A DNA stretch of 64,000 bases, taken from the NCBI RefSeq assembly GCF_030116705.1, contig NZ_JAOTIK010000001.1, forward strand, positions 6,600,501 to 6,664,500, given 5' to 3'. The DNA is from Streptomyces sp. ML-6 (lineage in GTDB: Bacteria > Actinomycetota > Actinomycetes > Streptomycetales > Streptomycetaceae). Positions within the stretch are counted from its first letter, which is position 1; every line of letters begins with the position of its first letter. This document shows, in pieces, positions 53,910 to 61,879 of the stretch. A program made the position numbers and the translations under genes. The notes beneath the pieces are model-generated. The model searched no databases and was not told the DNA's origin. It was given only the letters and a program-made list of their open reading frames with translations.

Positions 53910-54653
53910 TCAGCCCGTGGCCCGGTGGGAGTTGCGCGGTACCGGGACGGGCGCCTGCGCGGCACGGGTCACGTCCGCGACGAGTTCCACCACGTCGGGG
54001 CCGTACGCCTGCGAGTTGACGACCTTCAGCAACAGGCAGAAGGTGTGGTCGCCGTACTTGCGGAACAGCTTCTCGTGGTTGCGGGCCAGGTAGCGGGAGG
54101 CCGCCTGGTTGGTGATCGCCTGCTGACCGCAGAACAGGAAGACGGGGCGCGCGTCCTGACCGACCGTCAGCCGGGCCAGCAGCACGTGCTCGGCTACCCC
54201 CTTCTCGGCCCGGTAGCGCTCCGTGCCGATCTGGAAGGCACCCCGGTCGGGGCCGGGCTCGGCGCTGGTGTTCACCTTCACGCCGGGCAGCAGGGAATGG
54301 AGGTGCGCGGCCATCCGTCGGTTCGAGACCGGCCCGCCCACGCAGAATTCGGTGCGCTCGCCGAAGCCCTGCTGCGCGACGTCGTGGGACACGATCTGCG
54401 CGTGGGCGGAGCAGTCCTTGATGAGCGCGGAGAGTTCGAGCAGGGCGAAGACGTCGTGGCGGTGGACGGAGCCGTCACCGCCCGCGTCGCGGTTGACGAC
54501 GAGCAGGCACTCGGAATTGCCCGGGAGCCCGAAGAAGGCCTGCTTGCGGCGGAGTTTGCGGCGCCAGAGGTAGGTGCGGGTGAGCCAGCCCAGCGAGGCG
54601 CTGATGCCGGCGGCTATCACGCCCAGCAGGATGTTGCGTACGTCGTCCGTCAT
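53910..54653 (-). CDS. Membrane-anchored protein of unknown function upstream of the conflict operon
   Basis: 247 aa from ATG 54653. One N-terminal membrane helix (about 7-25, ILLGVIAAGISASLGWLT), a basic stretch (RRKLRRKQ), then a cytosolic alpha/beta domain: SECLLVVNRDAG, LLELSALIKDC, FCVGGPVSNRRMAAHLHSLLPGV, VFLFCGQQAITNQAASRYLARNH, FCLLLKVVN. The GGPxSN and the alternating strands suggest a Rossmann-like ligand-binding or hydrolase fold. Same strand and 68 bp before the hydrolase, so probably the leader gene of the same transcript. -10-like TACCAT (54667-54662) suggests near-leaderless expression. Not recognised by family. Confidence 0.72.
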   Translation of the reverse strand: MTDDVRNILLGVIAAGISASLGWLTRTYLWRRKLRRKQAFFGLPGNSECLLVVNRDAGGDGSVHRHDVFALLELSALIKDCSAHAQIVSHDVAQQGFGERTEFCVGGPVSNRRMAAHLHSLLPGVKVNTSAEPGPDRGAFQIGTERYRAEKGVAEHVLLARLTVGQDARPVFLFCGQQAITNQAASRYLARNHEKLFRKYGDHTFCLLLKVVNSQAYGPDVVELVADVTRAAQAPVPVPRNSHRATG

Positions 54654-54757
54654 GGGCGGGCATGGTAGCGGGCATTCGGCCCCGGTTTCACGGTGGTCCT
54701 GACGGGGCGGGCGGAGCGGCGCTACCCTGCGCGGACGTTCACGTACTGGAGGCACGC

Positions 54758-56566
54758 ATGAGACGTTCCGTCGCGCGGAATGTGTCGTTATCAGCTGTTC
54801 TGGCCGCTGTGGTCACGGTCGGGGCGGCCGGTCCTTCCTCGTCCGCACCGGCCCTCGAGCCACCGCCCAAATCGCCCGTCGCGGTGGGGTACGGAGGCGC
54901 GGTGTCCAGCGTCGACCCGGACGCGTCGGCCGCGGGCATCGAGGTGCTCCGCAAGGGCGGCAACGCGGTGGACGCCGCCGTGGCGACCGCGGCGGCGCTC
55001 GGTGTGACCGAGCCCTACTCGGCGGGCATCGGCGGGGGCGGCTACTTCGTCTACTACGACGCCCGGAAGCAAACGGTCCGGACGATCGACGGCCGGGAGA
55101 CCGCGCCGCGCAGCGCGGACGCCTCGCTGTTCCTGGAGAACGGCGAGCCGATCCCCTTCGAGGACGCCGTCACCAGCGGACTGGGCGTGGGCACCCCGGG
55201 CACCCCGGCCACCTGGGACGCCGCGCTCGACGCCTGGGGCAGCAAGTCGCTGCGGCAGGTGCTCGAGCCGGCCGAGCGGCTCGCCCGGGACGGCTTCGTC
55301 GTCGACGAGACGTTCCGGGCGCAGACCAGGAGCAACCAGGCCAGGTTCGCCGACTTCCCGGCGACCCGGGAACTCTTCCTGCCGGGCGGTCGACTCCCGG
55401 TGGTCGGTTCCGTGTTCAGGAACCCGGACCTGGCGCGCACCTACGAGCGGGTGGGCCGCAAGGGCGTCGACGAGCTGTACCGGGGCGAGGTGGCCGAGGA
55501 CATCGTGCGCACCGTCCGCAAGCCGCCCGTCGACCCGGCGGCCGACCGTGTGGTGCGGCCCGGCGACCTCACCGCGAAGGACCTGAGGTCCTACCGGGTG
55601 CTGCGACAGGCCCCGACGAAGGTCGACTACCGCGGCCTCGACGTGTACGGCATGGCGCCGTCCTCGTCCGGTGGCACCAGCGTCGGCGAGGCGCTCAACA
55701 TCCTGGAGTCCACGGACCTCTCGAGGGCGAGCGAGGCGGAATACCTGCACCGCTACATCGAGGCGAGCCGGATCGCCTTCGCCGACCGGGGACGCTGGGT
55801 GGGCGACCCGGCGTTCGAGGACGTGCCGACGCGGGAACTGCTCAGCCAGCGGTTCGCCGACTCGCGCGCGTGCCTGATCAAGGACGACGCGGTGCTGACC
55901 AGCCCGCTCGCACCGGCCGACCCGCGCCACCCGACCGACTGCACGGCCGCCGGTACGGCCGCCCCGACGACGTACGAGGGGGAGAACACCACGCACCTGA
56001 CGACGGCCGACAAGTGGGGCAACGTCGTCGCGTACACCCTGACCATCGAGCAGACCGGCGGCAGCGGCATCACCGTGCCGGGCCGCGGCTTCCTGCTCAA
56101 CAACGAGCTGACGGACTTCTCGTTCGCGCCCGCCAACCCCGCGGTCCACGACCCGAACCTGCCCGGTCCGGGCAAGCGTCCGCGCTCGTCCATCTCGCCG
56201 ACGATCGTGCTGAAGCACGGCGAGCCGGTGCTGGCCCTGGGGTCGCCCGGTGGCGCCACGATCATCACGACCGTGCTGCAGTCGCTCATCGGCACCGTCG
56301 ACCGGGGGCTCCCGCTGGTCGACGCCATCGCGGCGCCGCGCGCCAGCCAGCGCAACTCGGCGACGACGGAGCTCGAACCGGGGCTGTGGGACAGCCCGGT
56401 GCGGGCCGAGCTGGAGTCCCTGGGGCACGCCTTCAAGCCGTCCTCGGAACTCGGGGCGGCGACCGGGGTGCAGCGGCTGCCGGACGGGCGATGGCTGGCC
56501 GCCGCCGAGAAGGAGCGCCGGGGCGGCGGCTCGGCGATGGTCGTGAAACCGGCCGGACGCCCGTGA
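54758..56566 (+). CDS. ggt: Gamma-glutamyltransferase, secreted
   Basis: 602 aa from ATG 54758 with TGGAGG upstream. Signal peptide of about 30 residues ending SSSAPA. Ntn-hydrolase: the autoprocessing/catalytic Thr411 lies in GENTTHLTTADKWGN; upstream GGNAVDAAVATAAALGVTEPYSAGIGGGGYF and downstream PRSSISPTIVLKHGEPVLALGSPGG complete the family pattern. It transfers or hydrolyses gamma-glutamyl groups of glutathione-like peptides or gamma-Glu compounds outside the cell. Divergent from the conflict operon. Confidence 0.95.
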   Translation: MRRSVARNVSLSAVLAAVVTVGAAGPSSSAPALEPPPKSPVAVGYGGAVSSVDPDASAAGIEVLRKGGNAVDAAVATAAALGVTEPYSAGIGGGGYFVYYDARKQTVRTIDGRETAPRSADASLFLENGEPIPFEDAVTSGLGVGTPGTPATWDAALDAWGSKSLRQVLEPAERLARDGFVVDETFRAQTRSNQARFADFPATRELFLPGGRLPVVGSVFRNPDLARTYERVGRKGVDELYRGEVAEDIVRTVRKPPVDPAADRVVRPGDLTAKDLRSYRVLRQAPTKVDYRGLDVYGMAPSSSGGTSVGEALNILESTDLSRASEAEYLHRYIEASRIAFADRGRWVGDPAFEDVPTRELLSQRFADSRACLIKDDAVLTSPLAPADPRHPTDCTAAGTAAPTTYEGENTTHLTTADKWGNVVAYTLTIEQTGGSGITVPGRGFLLNNELTDFSFAPANPAVHDPNLPGPGKRPRSSISPTIVLKHGEPVLALGSPGGATIITTVLQSLIGTVDRGLPLVDAIAAPRASQRNSATTELEPGLWDSPVRAELESLGHAFKPSSELGAATGVQRLPDGRWLAAAEKERRGGGSAMVVKPAGRP

Positions 56567-56650
56567 CCGTCGGGATGCCGCCGTCCGCCGCCGGGCGGGC
56601 GTGAGGCGGATGCCTGACGTTGATGTCACGTCGATGTCCGTACGGCAGGA

Positions 56651-56684
56651 GCTGCTTCCTCGTGGAACCTCGCGAGGAAGCAGC
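56651..56684. terminator. Terminator hairpin after ggt
   Basis: Perfect 12-bp arms GCTGCTTCCTCG / CGAGGAAGCAGC (56651-56662, 56673-56684), 10-nt loop. Confidence 0.8.
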
Positions 56685-56701
56685 CCCGCGGCCTTGAGGG
56701 G

Positions 56702-56893
56702 ATGGGGCAGGAGCCTATTGAGCGAGTCCCGTCGGCCGGGCGGTCGGCGGCGTCGCAGCGACGGGTCGAGCAGCGGGGGCGGGGTGTCGTTCTTCTCGTG
56801 CGCGGCGAGGGGCCGGGGCCCCGGAGCGATCCCCGCTACGACGCGCGTCGGCTGGTCGAACTCCTCGTCGCGGGACTGCGTGCCCCGCACTGA
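56702..56893 (+). pseudogene. Possible gene remnant or small ORF
   Basis: 63 codons ending RYDARRLVELLVAGLRAPH, an ending reminiscent of TetR-family C-termini; third positions are mostly G/C but the first part (ATG GGG CAG GAG CCT ATT) is atypical and there is no ribosome site. The rest of the 400-bp gap 56567-56966 contains only the hairpin at 56651-56684. Confidence 0.25.
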
Positions 56894-56966
56894 CCCCCGC
56901 CCGGCCCGGCCGTCGCCCGGGTGCGTCCGGCCGGTGCCGGGTGCGTGCGGAAGGCGGCGGCGCCGG

Positions 56967-57734
56967 TCACGGGGCGGTCAGGATCCGCGGGCCGTCGTTC
57001 GTGATCGCCACCGTGTGCTCGGCGTGCGCCGCCCGGCTGCCGTCGGACGTGCGCAGCGTCCAGCCGTCCCGGTCCGCGTGGAAGGCGTCCTTGCCGCCGC
57101 CGATCAGCATCGGTTCGATCGCCAGCACCATTCCGTGCCGCAGCGGCATGCCGCGACCGGGGCGCCCCTCGTTGGGGACGCCCGGGTCCTCGTGCATCGA
57201 CCGGCCGATGCCGTGGCCGCCGAACCCCTCCGGAATGCCGTATCCGGCCGTGCGGCAGACCGTGCCGATCGCGTGTGCGATGTCGCCGATCCGATTGCCG
57301 ACGACGGCCGCCGCGATGCCCGCCTCCAGTGCCTCGAAGGCCGTCTCGACGAGCCTGGTGTCCGCGGGCCTGGCGCTTCCGACGGTGAAGCTGATCGCCG
57401 AGTCGCCCGCCCAGCCGTCGAGCATCGCGCCCGCGTCGATGCTCACCAGGTCGCCGTCGCGCAGTCGCTGGTCGGTCGGGATGCCGTGCACGATCGCGTC
57501 GTTGACCGACGCACAGATCACGGCGGGGAACGGGGTGGGCGCGAAGCGCGGCCGGTAGTTCAGGAACGGCGACGTGGCCCCGGCCCCGCGCAGGACGCCG
57601 CGGGCCACCTCGTCGAGTTCGCGCAGGGAGACGCCGATCGTGGCCGCCTTCCGTACGGCGTCGAGCAGGCGCGCCACGACCCGCCCGGTCTCGCGCATCG
57701 CTGCCATGGATGTGTCCGTCTTGAGTTGCACCAT
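56967..57734 (-). CDS. map: Methionine aminopeptidase, type I (secondary copy)
   Basis: 255 aa. Removes the initiator Met. Metal ligands: [16 protein letters not shown] (two Asp), [13 protein letters not shown] (His), VLAIEPM (Glu) and AEHTVAIT (Glu). [13 protein letters not shown] holds the catalytic His. It has no neighbouring ribosomal or secY genes, so this is not the housekeeping spc-operon copy; it is divergent from a small HTH gene with an operator-like repeat between them. Confidence 0.93.
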   Translation of the reverse strand: MVQLKTDTSMAAMRETGRVVARLLDAVRKAATIGVSLRELDEVARGVLRGAGATSPFLNYRPRFAPTPFPAVICASVNDAIVHGIPTDQRLRDGDLVSIDAGAMLDGWAGDSAISFTVGSARPADTRLVETAFEALEAGIAAAVVGNRIGDIAHAIGTVCRTAGYGIPEGFGGHGIGRSMHEDPGVPNEGRPGRGMPLRHGMVLAIEPMLIGGGKDAFHADRDGWTLRTSDGSRAAHAEHTVAITNDGPRILTAP

Positions 57735-57744
57735 GCCAATTAAT

Positions 57745-57763
57745 ATACCGGTCGGAGCGGTAT
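57745..57763. promoter_or_regulatory. Operator-like inverted repeat between map and HTH gene
   Basis: ATACCG-N7-CGGTAT, perfect, in a very AT-rich 40-bp gap. It is 11 bp from the map ATG and 13 bp from the HTH ATG; TATTAG (57761-57766) can serve as -10 for a nearly leaderless HTH mRNA. Confidence 0.75.
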
Positions 57764-57775
57764 TAGAATGACGGC

Positions 57776-58045
57776 ATGGTTCGAACTCCCCTGACCCCGG
57801 AAGAGCGCCGCCGCGGCGAACGCCTCGGAGAGCTGCTGCGCGAGGCGCGCGGCGGGCGCAGCATGGTCGAGATCGCGGCGAGCGCCGGAATCTCCGCCGA
57901 GACGCTGCGCAAGATCGAGACGGGCCGCGCGCCCACCCCCGCCTTCTTCACCGTCGCGGCACTGGCCGGGGCGCTCGGGCTCTCGATGGACGAGATCCTC
58001 GTACGCTGCGCCCCGGAACCGGACGCGGTGCCGCTGGCCGGATAG
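57776..58045 (+). CDS. XRE-family helix-turn-helix regulator
   Basis: 89 aa, only a DNA-binding domain: [60 protein letters not shown], in sequence order. Probably binds the 57745-57763 repeat and controls both itself and the aminopeptidase. No sensor domain, so any signal acts through abundance or a partner. Confidence 0.92.
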   Translation: MVRTPLTPEERRRGERLGELLREARGGRSMVEIAASAGISAETLRKIETGRAPTPAFFTVAALAGALGLSMDEILVRCAPEPDAVPLAG

Positions 58046-58054
58046 CGGCGGCTC

Positions 58055-59182
58055 TCAGATCACTTCCGCCCCCGCGCCGCGCTCGTCGGAATCGCCGAGT
58101 TTCCCGGGCACGCCGCGCTCGTGGGGGCCGGGCAGTGTCCTCCGGTCGGTTTCCAGCGGCGGGTAGAACCTGCGGGCCCACCGCCGGAACGGTCCGATCG
58201 GGCCGTCGCCGGGGGCCAGCCGGGGCGGTTGCTGGTACTGCTTGTGGTGCCAGATCGGGAAGTCGGCGGCGGTGAACTCGCAGCTGGAACGGAAGACCGC
58301 GCGGTCCAGCAGCCGGGCCGCGGTCCGGCTCACCGCCCGCGCGAGCGGTGCCGGCAGCCGGGAGGGCTCCGCGAAGGAGATCCGGTTGAGCTGGCGGAAC
58401 TGCATCCGGTTGGGCGCGATGGCGGTCGGCATCACCATCGTGCACATCCGCAGCCCGAGCCGGGGCGTGTGCACGTCGGCGTGCAGGCAGCCGAGTCCGT
58501 AGCCGTCCACCTCCACGTCGACGACGAAACCGCCCAGCAGGGGGGCCGATTCATGGGCCCGCATGGACACGTGGAACGTGGCGTCCTCGTAGGCGACGGG
58601 CCCGCCGATCTCCGCCCTCTCCCAGCCGTGCAGGGTGGCGAAGTGTCCGAGGTCCACCGAGTTCTCGATCACCTCCTGGACGTTGCCGGCCAGCTCCCAC
58701 GCGGCGGTGCGGGCCGGCCGGTGGCCGATCTCGTGCCAGCGGGGAATGAACCAGTCCGGGGCCCGGCCGTCGTGGTGCCGCCAGACGAAGACGGCGCCGT
58801 TGACCTCCTGCACCGGCAGTTGGGTCAACGGCGATCTCGGCGGCGACGTGTCGTACCCCGTCCGTACGCACGCCCCGTCGGGGCCGAACGCGAAGAAGTG
58901 GAACGGGCACACGAGATCGTCCCCGTCGACCTTCGCCAGGCCGAGATGGGCGCCGAGGTGCGGACAGTACGGGCGGATGGCGCGGAGGGCCCCCGTGCCG
59001 AGCCGGTACAGCACCACGTCCTGCCCCGCCAGCGGCCGGGTGAGCACGGTGCCCGGCCGTAGTTCGTCCGAGAAGGCCAGTGCCGCCCAGCCGCTCGGGT
59101 AGGGCAGGGCGGTGGCGCCCGCGGCATCGGCCGGGGTCGGCCCCTCGGTGATGGCGCGTCCGTACTCGCGTGACAGTCCCAC
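58055..59182 (-). CDS. Rieske [2Fe-2S] non-haem iron oxygenase
   Basis: 375 aa from GTG 59182 (GGAAGGGGA just upstream; ATG 59251 is a weaker alternative). Rieske cluster ligands Cys73/His75 (YCPHLGAHLG) and Cys92/His95 (CPFHFFAFG). Mononuclear iron motif NSVDLGHFATLH gives two His with a preceding Asp bridge. The KshA/Neverland-like layout suggests hydroxylation of a sterol-like or other hydrophobic substrate. Reductase partner is not adjacent. It converges on the HTH gene with 9 bp between stops. Confidence 0.9.
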   Translation of the reverse strand: MGLSREYGRAITEGPTPADAAGATALPYPSGWAALAFSDELRPGTVLTRPLAGQDVVLYRLGTGALRAIRPYCPHLGAHLGLAKVDGDDLVCPFHFFAFGPDGACVRTGYDTSPPRSPLTQLPVQEVNGAVFVWRHHDGRAPDWFIPRWHEIGHRPARTAAWELAGNVQEVIENSVDLGHFATLHGWERAEIGGPVAYEDATFHVSMRAHESAPLLGGFVVDVEVDGYGLGCLHADVHTPRLGLRMCTMVMPTAIAPNRMQFRQLNRISFAEPSRLPAPLARAVSRTAARLLDRAVFRSSCEFTAADFPIWHHKQYQQPPRLAPGDGPIGPFRRWARRFYPPLETDRRTLPGPHERGVPGKLGDSDERGAGAEVI

Positions 59183-59436
59183 GACTTCCCCTTCCAGGAT
59201 CGGTCGCCTGGACCCTGCCCAGCTCACCCGGAAATCCCCTCGGCATGCCACACATCACCTGAAGGGGAAAAAAAGTGGCGAGAGTTGACGTCCGGGGCCC
59301 GTGCCGGGCCGAACGGTTCCGACCGGGCACTGCTCACGACGGGTTCGGACCGTGCTCCGCCGCCCCGGCCGGAACGGTCACGGCCCGGGGTGCGCCCATG
59401 CCCGCGCCGTTCCCGGCGCGGGCGCACGGTGGGGGA

Positions 59437-60711
59437 CTACTCCCGGCCCGCCCGCTGCTCATAGCCCACGAGCCTGACGCAGACGGCGAGCCCCGTGATC
59501 GCCTGCTCCAGCTCCGGGAGGCCCGGGTAGCTGGGGGCGATGCGGATGACCGCGTCGCGCGGGTCGTCGCCGTACGGGTGGGTGGCGCCGGCCGGGGTCA
59601 GCACGATGCCCGCCTCGGCGGCGCGGCGCACGACCTCCTTGGCGCAGCCGTCCGGGACCTCCAGCGTGACGAAGTACCCGCCCTTGGGCGAGGTCCAGGA
59701 CGCCAGTCCGCTGCCGCCGAGCTCGGCGTCCAGGATCCGGGCCACCGCCTCGAACTTCGGCTGCAGCAGGGCGCGCTGGTGCGCCATGTGGCGGCGCACG
59801 CCGTCGGCGTCCCGCAGGAACAGCACGTGCCGCAGCTGGTTCACCTTGTCGGGGCCGATCGACCGCTTGGAGTTGTTGCCGAGCAGCCACTGCACGTTCG
59901 CGGGCGAGGAGCCGAAGAACGCCACGCCCGCGCCCGCCGCGGTGATCTTCGAGGTGGAGCCGAACACGAACGCCCGGTCGGGGTTGCCCGCTCCGGCGCA
60001 GGCGGCGAGCAGATCGGCGATCTCGACGGGCTCGTCGGTGAGGTGGTGGGCGGCGTAGGCGTTGTCCCAGAAGATCCGGAAGTCGGGGGCGGCGGTGTCC
60101 ATCGAGGCGAGCCGGGCCACGGTCGCGTCGCTGTAGCAGACGCCGTCCGGGTTGCTGTACTTCGGCACGCACCAGATGCCCTTGACCGTCGGATCCTCGG
60201 CGACGAGCCGTTCCACGGCCTCCATGTCCGGCCCCTCGGCGGTCATCGGCACCGGGATCATGTCGATCCCGAACCGCTCGCAGAGCGCGAAGTGCCGGTC
60301 GTAACCGGGCACCGGACACAGGAACGCGATCCGCTCCTGCTCCACCCAGCGCGACTCGGCGCCCGGCAGCACGCTCAGCAGGGCGTGCACCAGGCAGTCG
60401 TGCATCAGCTCCAGGCTGGAGTTGCCGGCCGCGATCAGCTGCCCCACCGGGACCTGGAGCACGTCGGCGAAGATCTCCCGCAGCTCGGGCAGTCCCTGCA
60501 GACCGCCGTAGTTGCGCACGTCCGTGCCGTCGGCGGAGGTGTGCCGTCCACCGGGCAGGCTCAGCAGGTCATCGGAGAGGTCGAGCTGCTCGGGAGCCGG
60601 CTTGCCCCGGGTGAGGTCGAGCGAGAGCCCGAGTGCCACCAGCTCCCGGTAGTCCTGGCGGGCCCGGTCGAGGAACTCGGTGAGGGCTTCGGGACTCAGC
60701 TCGGTGGTCAT
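59437..60711 (-). CDS. Aspartate aminotransferase-type PLP enzyme (PF12897-like)
   Basis: 424 aa from ATG 60711. LDLTRGKPAPEQLDLS, VRNYGGLQGLPELREIFADVL, CPVPGYDRHF, WCVPKYSNPDGVCYSD, FWDNAYAAHHL and FGSTSKITAAGAG with PLP Lys255. The RGKP...YGG pattern is that of the MocR-like aspartate aminotransferase group found in actinobacteria. It lacks the helix-turn-helix of MocR regulators. Divergent from the beta-ureidopropionase gene. Confidence 0.9.
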   Translation of the reverse strand: MTTELSPEALTEFLDRARQDYRELVALGLSLDLTRGKPAPEQLDLSDDLLSLPGGRHTSADGTDVRNYGGLQGLPELREIFADVLQVPVGQLIAAGNSSLELMHDCLVHALLSVLPGAESRWVEQERIAFLCPVPGYDRHFALCERFGIDMIPVPMTAEGPDMEAVERLVAEDPTVKGIWCVPKYSNPDGVCYSDATVARLASMDTAAPDFRIFWDNAYAAHHLTDEPVEIADLLAACAGAGNPDRAFVFGSTSKITAAGAGVAFFGSSPANVQWLLGNNSKRSIGPDKVNQLRHVLFLRDADGVRRHMAHQRALLQPKFEAVARILDAELGGSGLASWTSPKGGYFVTLEVPDGCAKEVVRRAAEAGIVLTPAGATHPYGDDPRDAVIRIAPSYPGLPELEQAITGLAVCVRLVGYEQRAGRE

Positions 60712-61036
60712 GGGGTTTCCTCTCGCAGGTGCCGCACGGGCAGGGCTCCCGCCGAGAATACAAACCGCGTCCCCCGCCGCCCGGAACCGGATCGGCACCC
60801 GGCTCCGCACGTACGCCCCGGCCCCGCCTCCGCGGCCCCGGAACAGCATCTGCTTTCCAAGGGTGAGGCCGGGGGAGCGTGTGGACCGCACGGGTGTGAA
60901 ACAAGATCGACTCCGTCGGTTCACGGCGATGGTCTTGCCCCGCTGTGTGGCGGGGCTTACGTTCTCCTCTACGTCCGTGTCTACGGGCGTAGAAAACGCG
61001 TTGAGGCTCTCTGACGCCGCGTCGAAGGAGCAGCTC
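60712..61036. promoter_or_regulatory. Divergent control region with TCTACG operator
   Basis: 325 bp. A perfect palindrome TCTACG-GG-CGTAGA at 60980-60993 is preceded by a third half-site TCTACG at 60968-60973, 44-70 bp before the ureidopropionase ATG. Further upstream is a hairpin GCCCCGC-N6-GCGGGGC (60937-60943/60950-60956). GAAGGAG (61024-61030) is the ribosome site. Confidence 0.65.
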
Positions 61037-61879
61037 ATGTCCCAAGTCGTACGCGCCGCCCTCGTCCAGGCGACCTGGACCGGCGACACCGAATCCATGA
61101 TCGCCAAGCATGAGGAACACGCACGCGAGGCCGCCCGTCAGGGTGCGCAGATCATCGGCTTCCAGGAGGTGTTCAACGCCCCCTACTTCTGCCAGGTGCA
61201 GGAACCCGAGCACTACCGCTGGGCCGAGGCCGTGCCGGACGGGCCGACCGTCCGCCGGATGCAGGACCTCGCCCGGGAGACCGGCATGGTGATCGTCGTG
61301 CCGGTCTACGAGGTCGAGCAGTCGGGCTTCTACTACAACACCGCCGCCGTGATCGATGCCGACGGCTCCTATCTCGGCAAGTACCGCAAGCACCACATCC
61401 CGCAGGTCAAGGGCTTCTGGGAGAAGTACTACTTCAAGCCCGGGAACGTCGGCTGGCCGGTCTTCGACACCGCCGTCGGCAAGGTCGGCGTCTACATCTG
61501 CTACGACCGCCACTTCCCGGAGGGCTGGCGTCAACTCGGTCTCAACGGAGCCCAGTTGGTGTACAACCCGTCGGCCACCTCGCGCGGCCTCTCCGGTTAT
61601 CTCTGGCAGCTGGAACAGCCCGCCTCCGCCGTCGCCAACGAATACTTCATCGCCGCGATCAACCGCGTGGGCCAGGAGGAGTACGGCGACAACGACTTCT
61701 ACGGGACCAGCTACTTCGTCGACCCGCGCGGCCAGTTCGTCGGCGAGGTCGCCAGCGACAAGGAGGAGGAGCTCGTCGTCCGCGACCTCGACTTCGGCCT
61801 CATCGACGAGGTCAGGCAGCAGTGGGCGTTCTACCGGGACCGCCGCCCCGACGCGTACGAGGGACTGGTGGAGCCGTGA
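61037..61879 (+). CDS. Nitrilase-superfamily amidohydrolase, probable beta-ureidopropionase
   Basis: 280 aa from ATG 61037. Catalytic triad Glu44 (GFQEVF), Lys118 (KYRKHHIP) and Cys155 (YICYDRHFPEG). The sequence NRVGQEEYGDNDFYGTSYFVDPRGQ and length fit beta-ureidopropionase/N-carbamoyl amidohydrolases. Next gene, starting inside its stop codon, is a class III aminotransferase; together they fit release of beta-alanine (or an analogue) and its transamination in reductive pyrimidine breakdown. Dihydropyrimidinase may lie outside the window. Confidence 0.85.
   Translation: MSQVVRAALVQATWTGDTESMIAKHEEHAREAARQGAQIIGFQEVFNAPYFCQVQEPEHYRWAEAVPDGPTVRRMQDLARETGMVIVVPVYEVEQSGFYYNTAAVIDADGSYLGKYRKHHIPQVKGFWEKYYFKPGNVGWPVFDTAVGKVGVYICYDRHFPEGWRQLGLNGAQLVYNPSATSRGLSGYLWQLEQPASAVANEYFIAAINRVGQEEYGDNDFYGTSYFVDPRGQFVGEVASDKEEELVVRDLDFGLIDEVRQQWAFYRDRRPDAYEGLVEP

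Noticed and set aside
46923..54653. Complete FxsABC peptide system
   Set aside because: Only an FxsC-like region is found; no radical-SAM gene and no small peptide ending in FxSxx was seen on either strand of the neighbourhood.
56702..56893. A confident TetR C-terminal gene fragment
   Set aside because: Only the last 19 residues look TetR-like and codon use at the start is atypical; kept as a low-confidence remnant.
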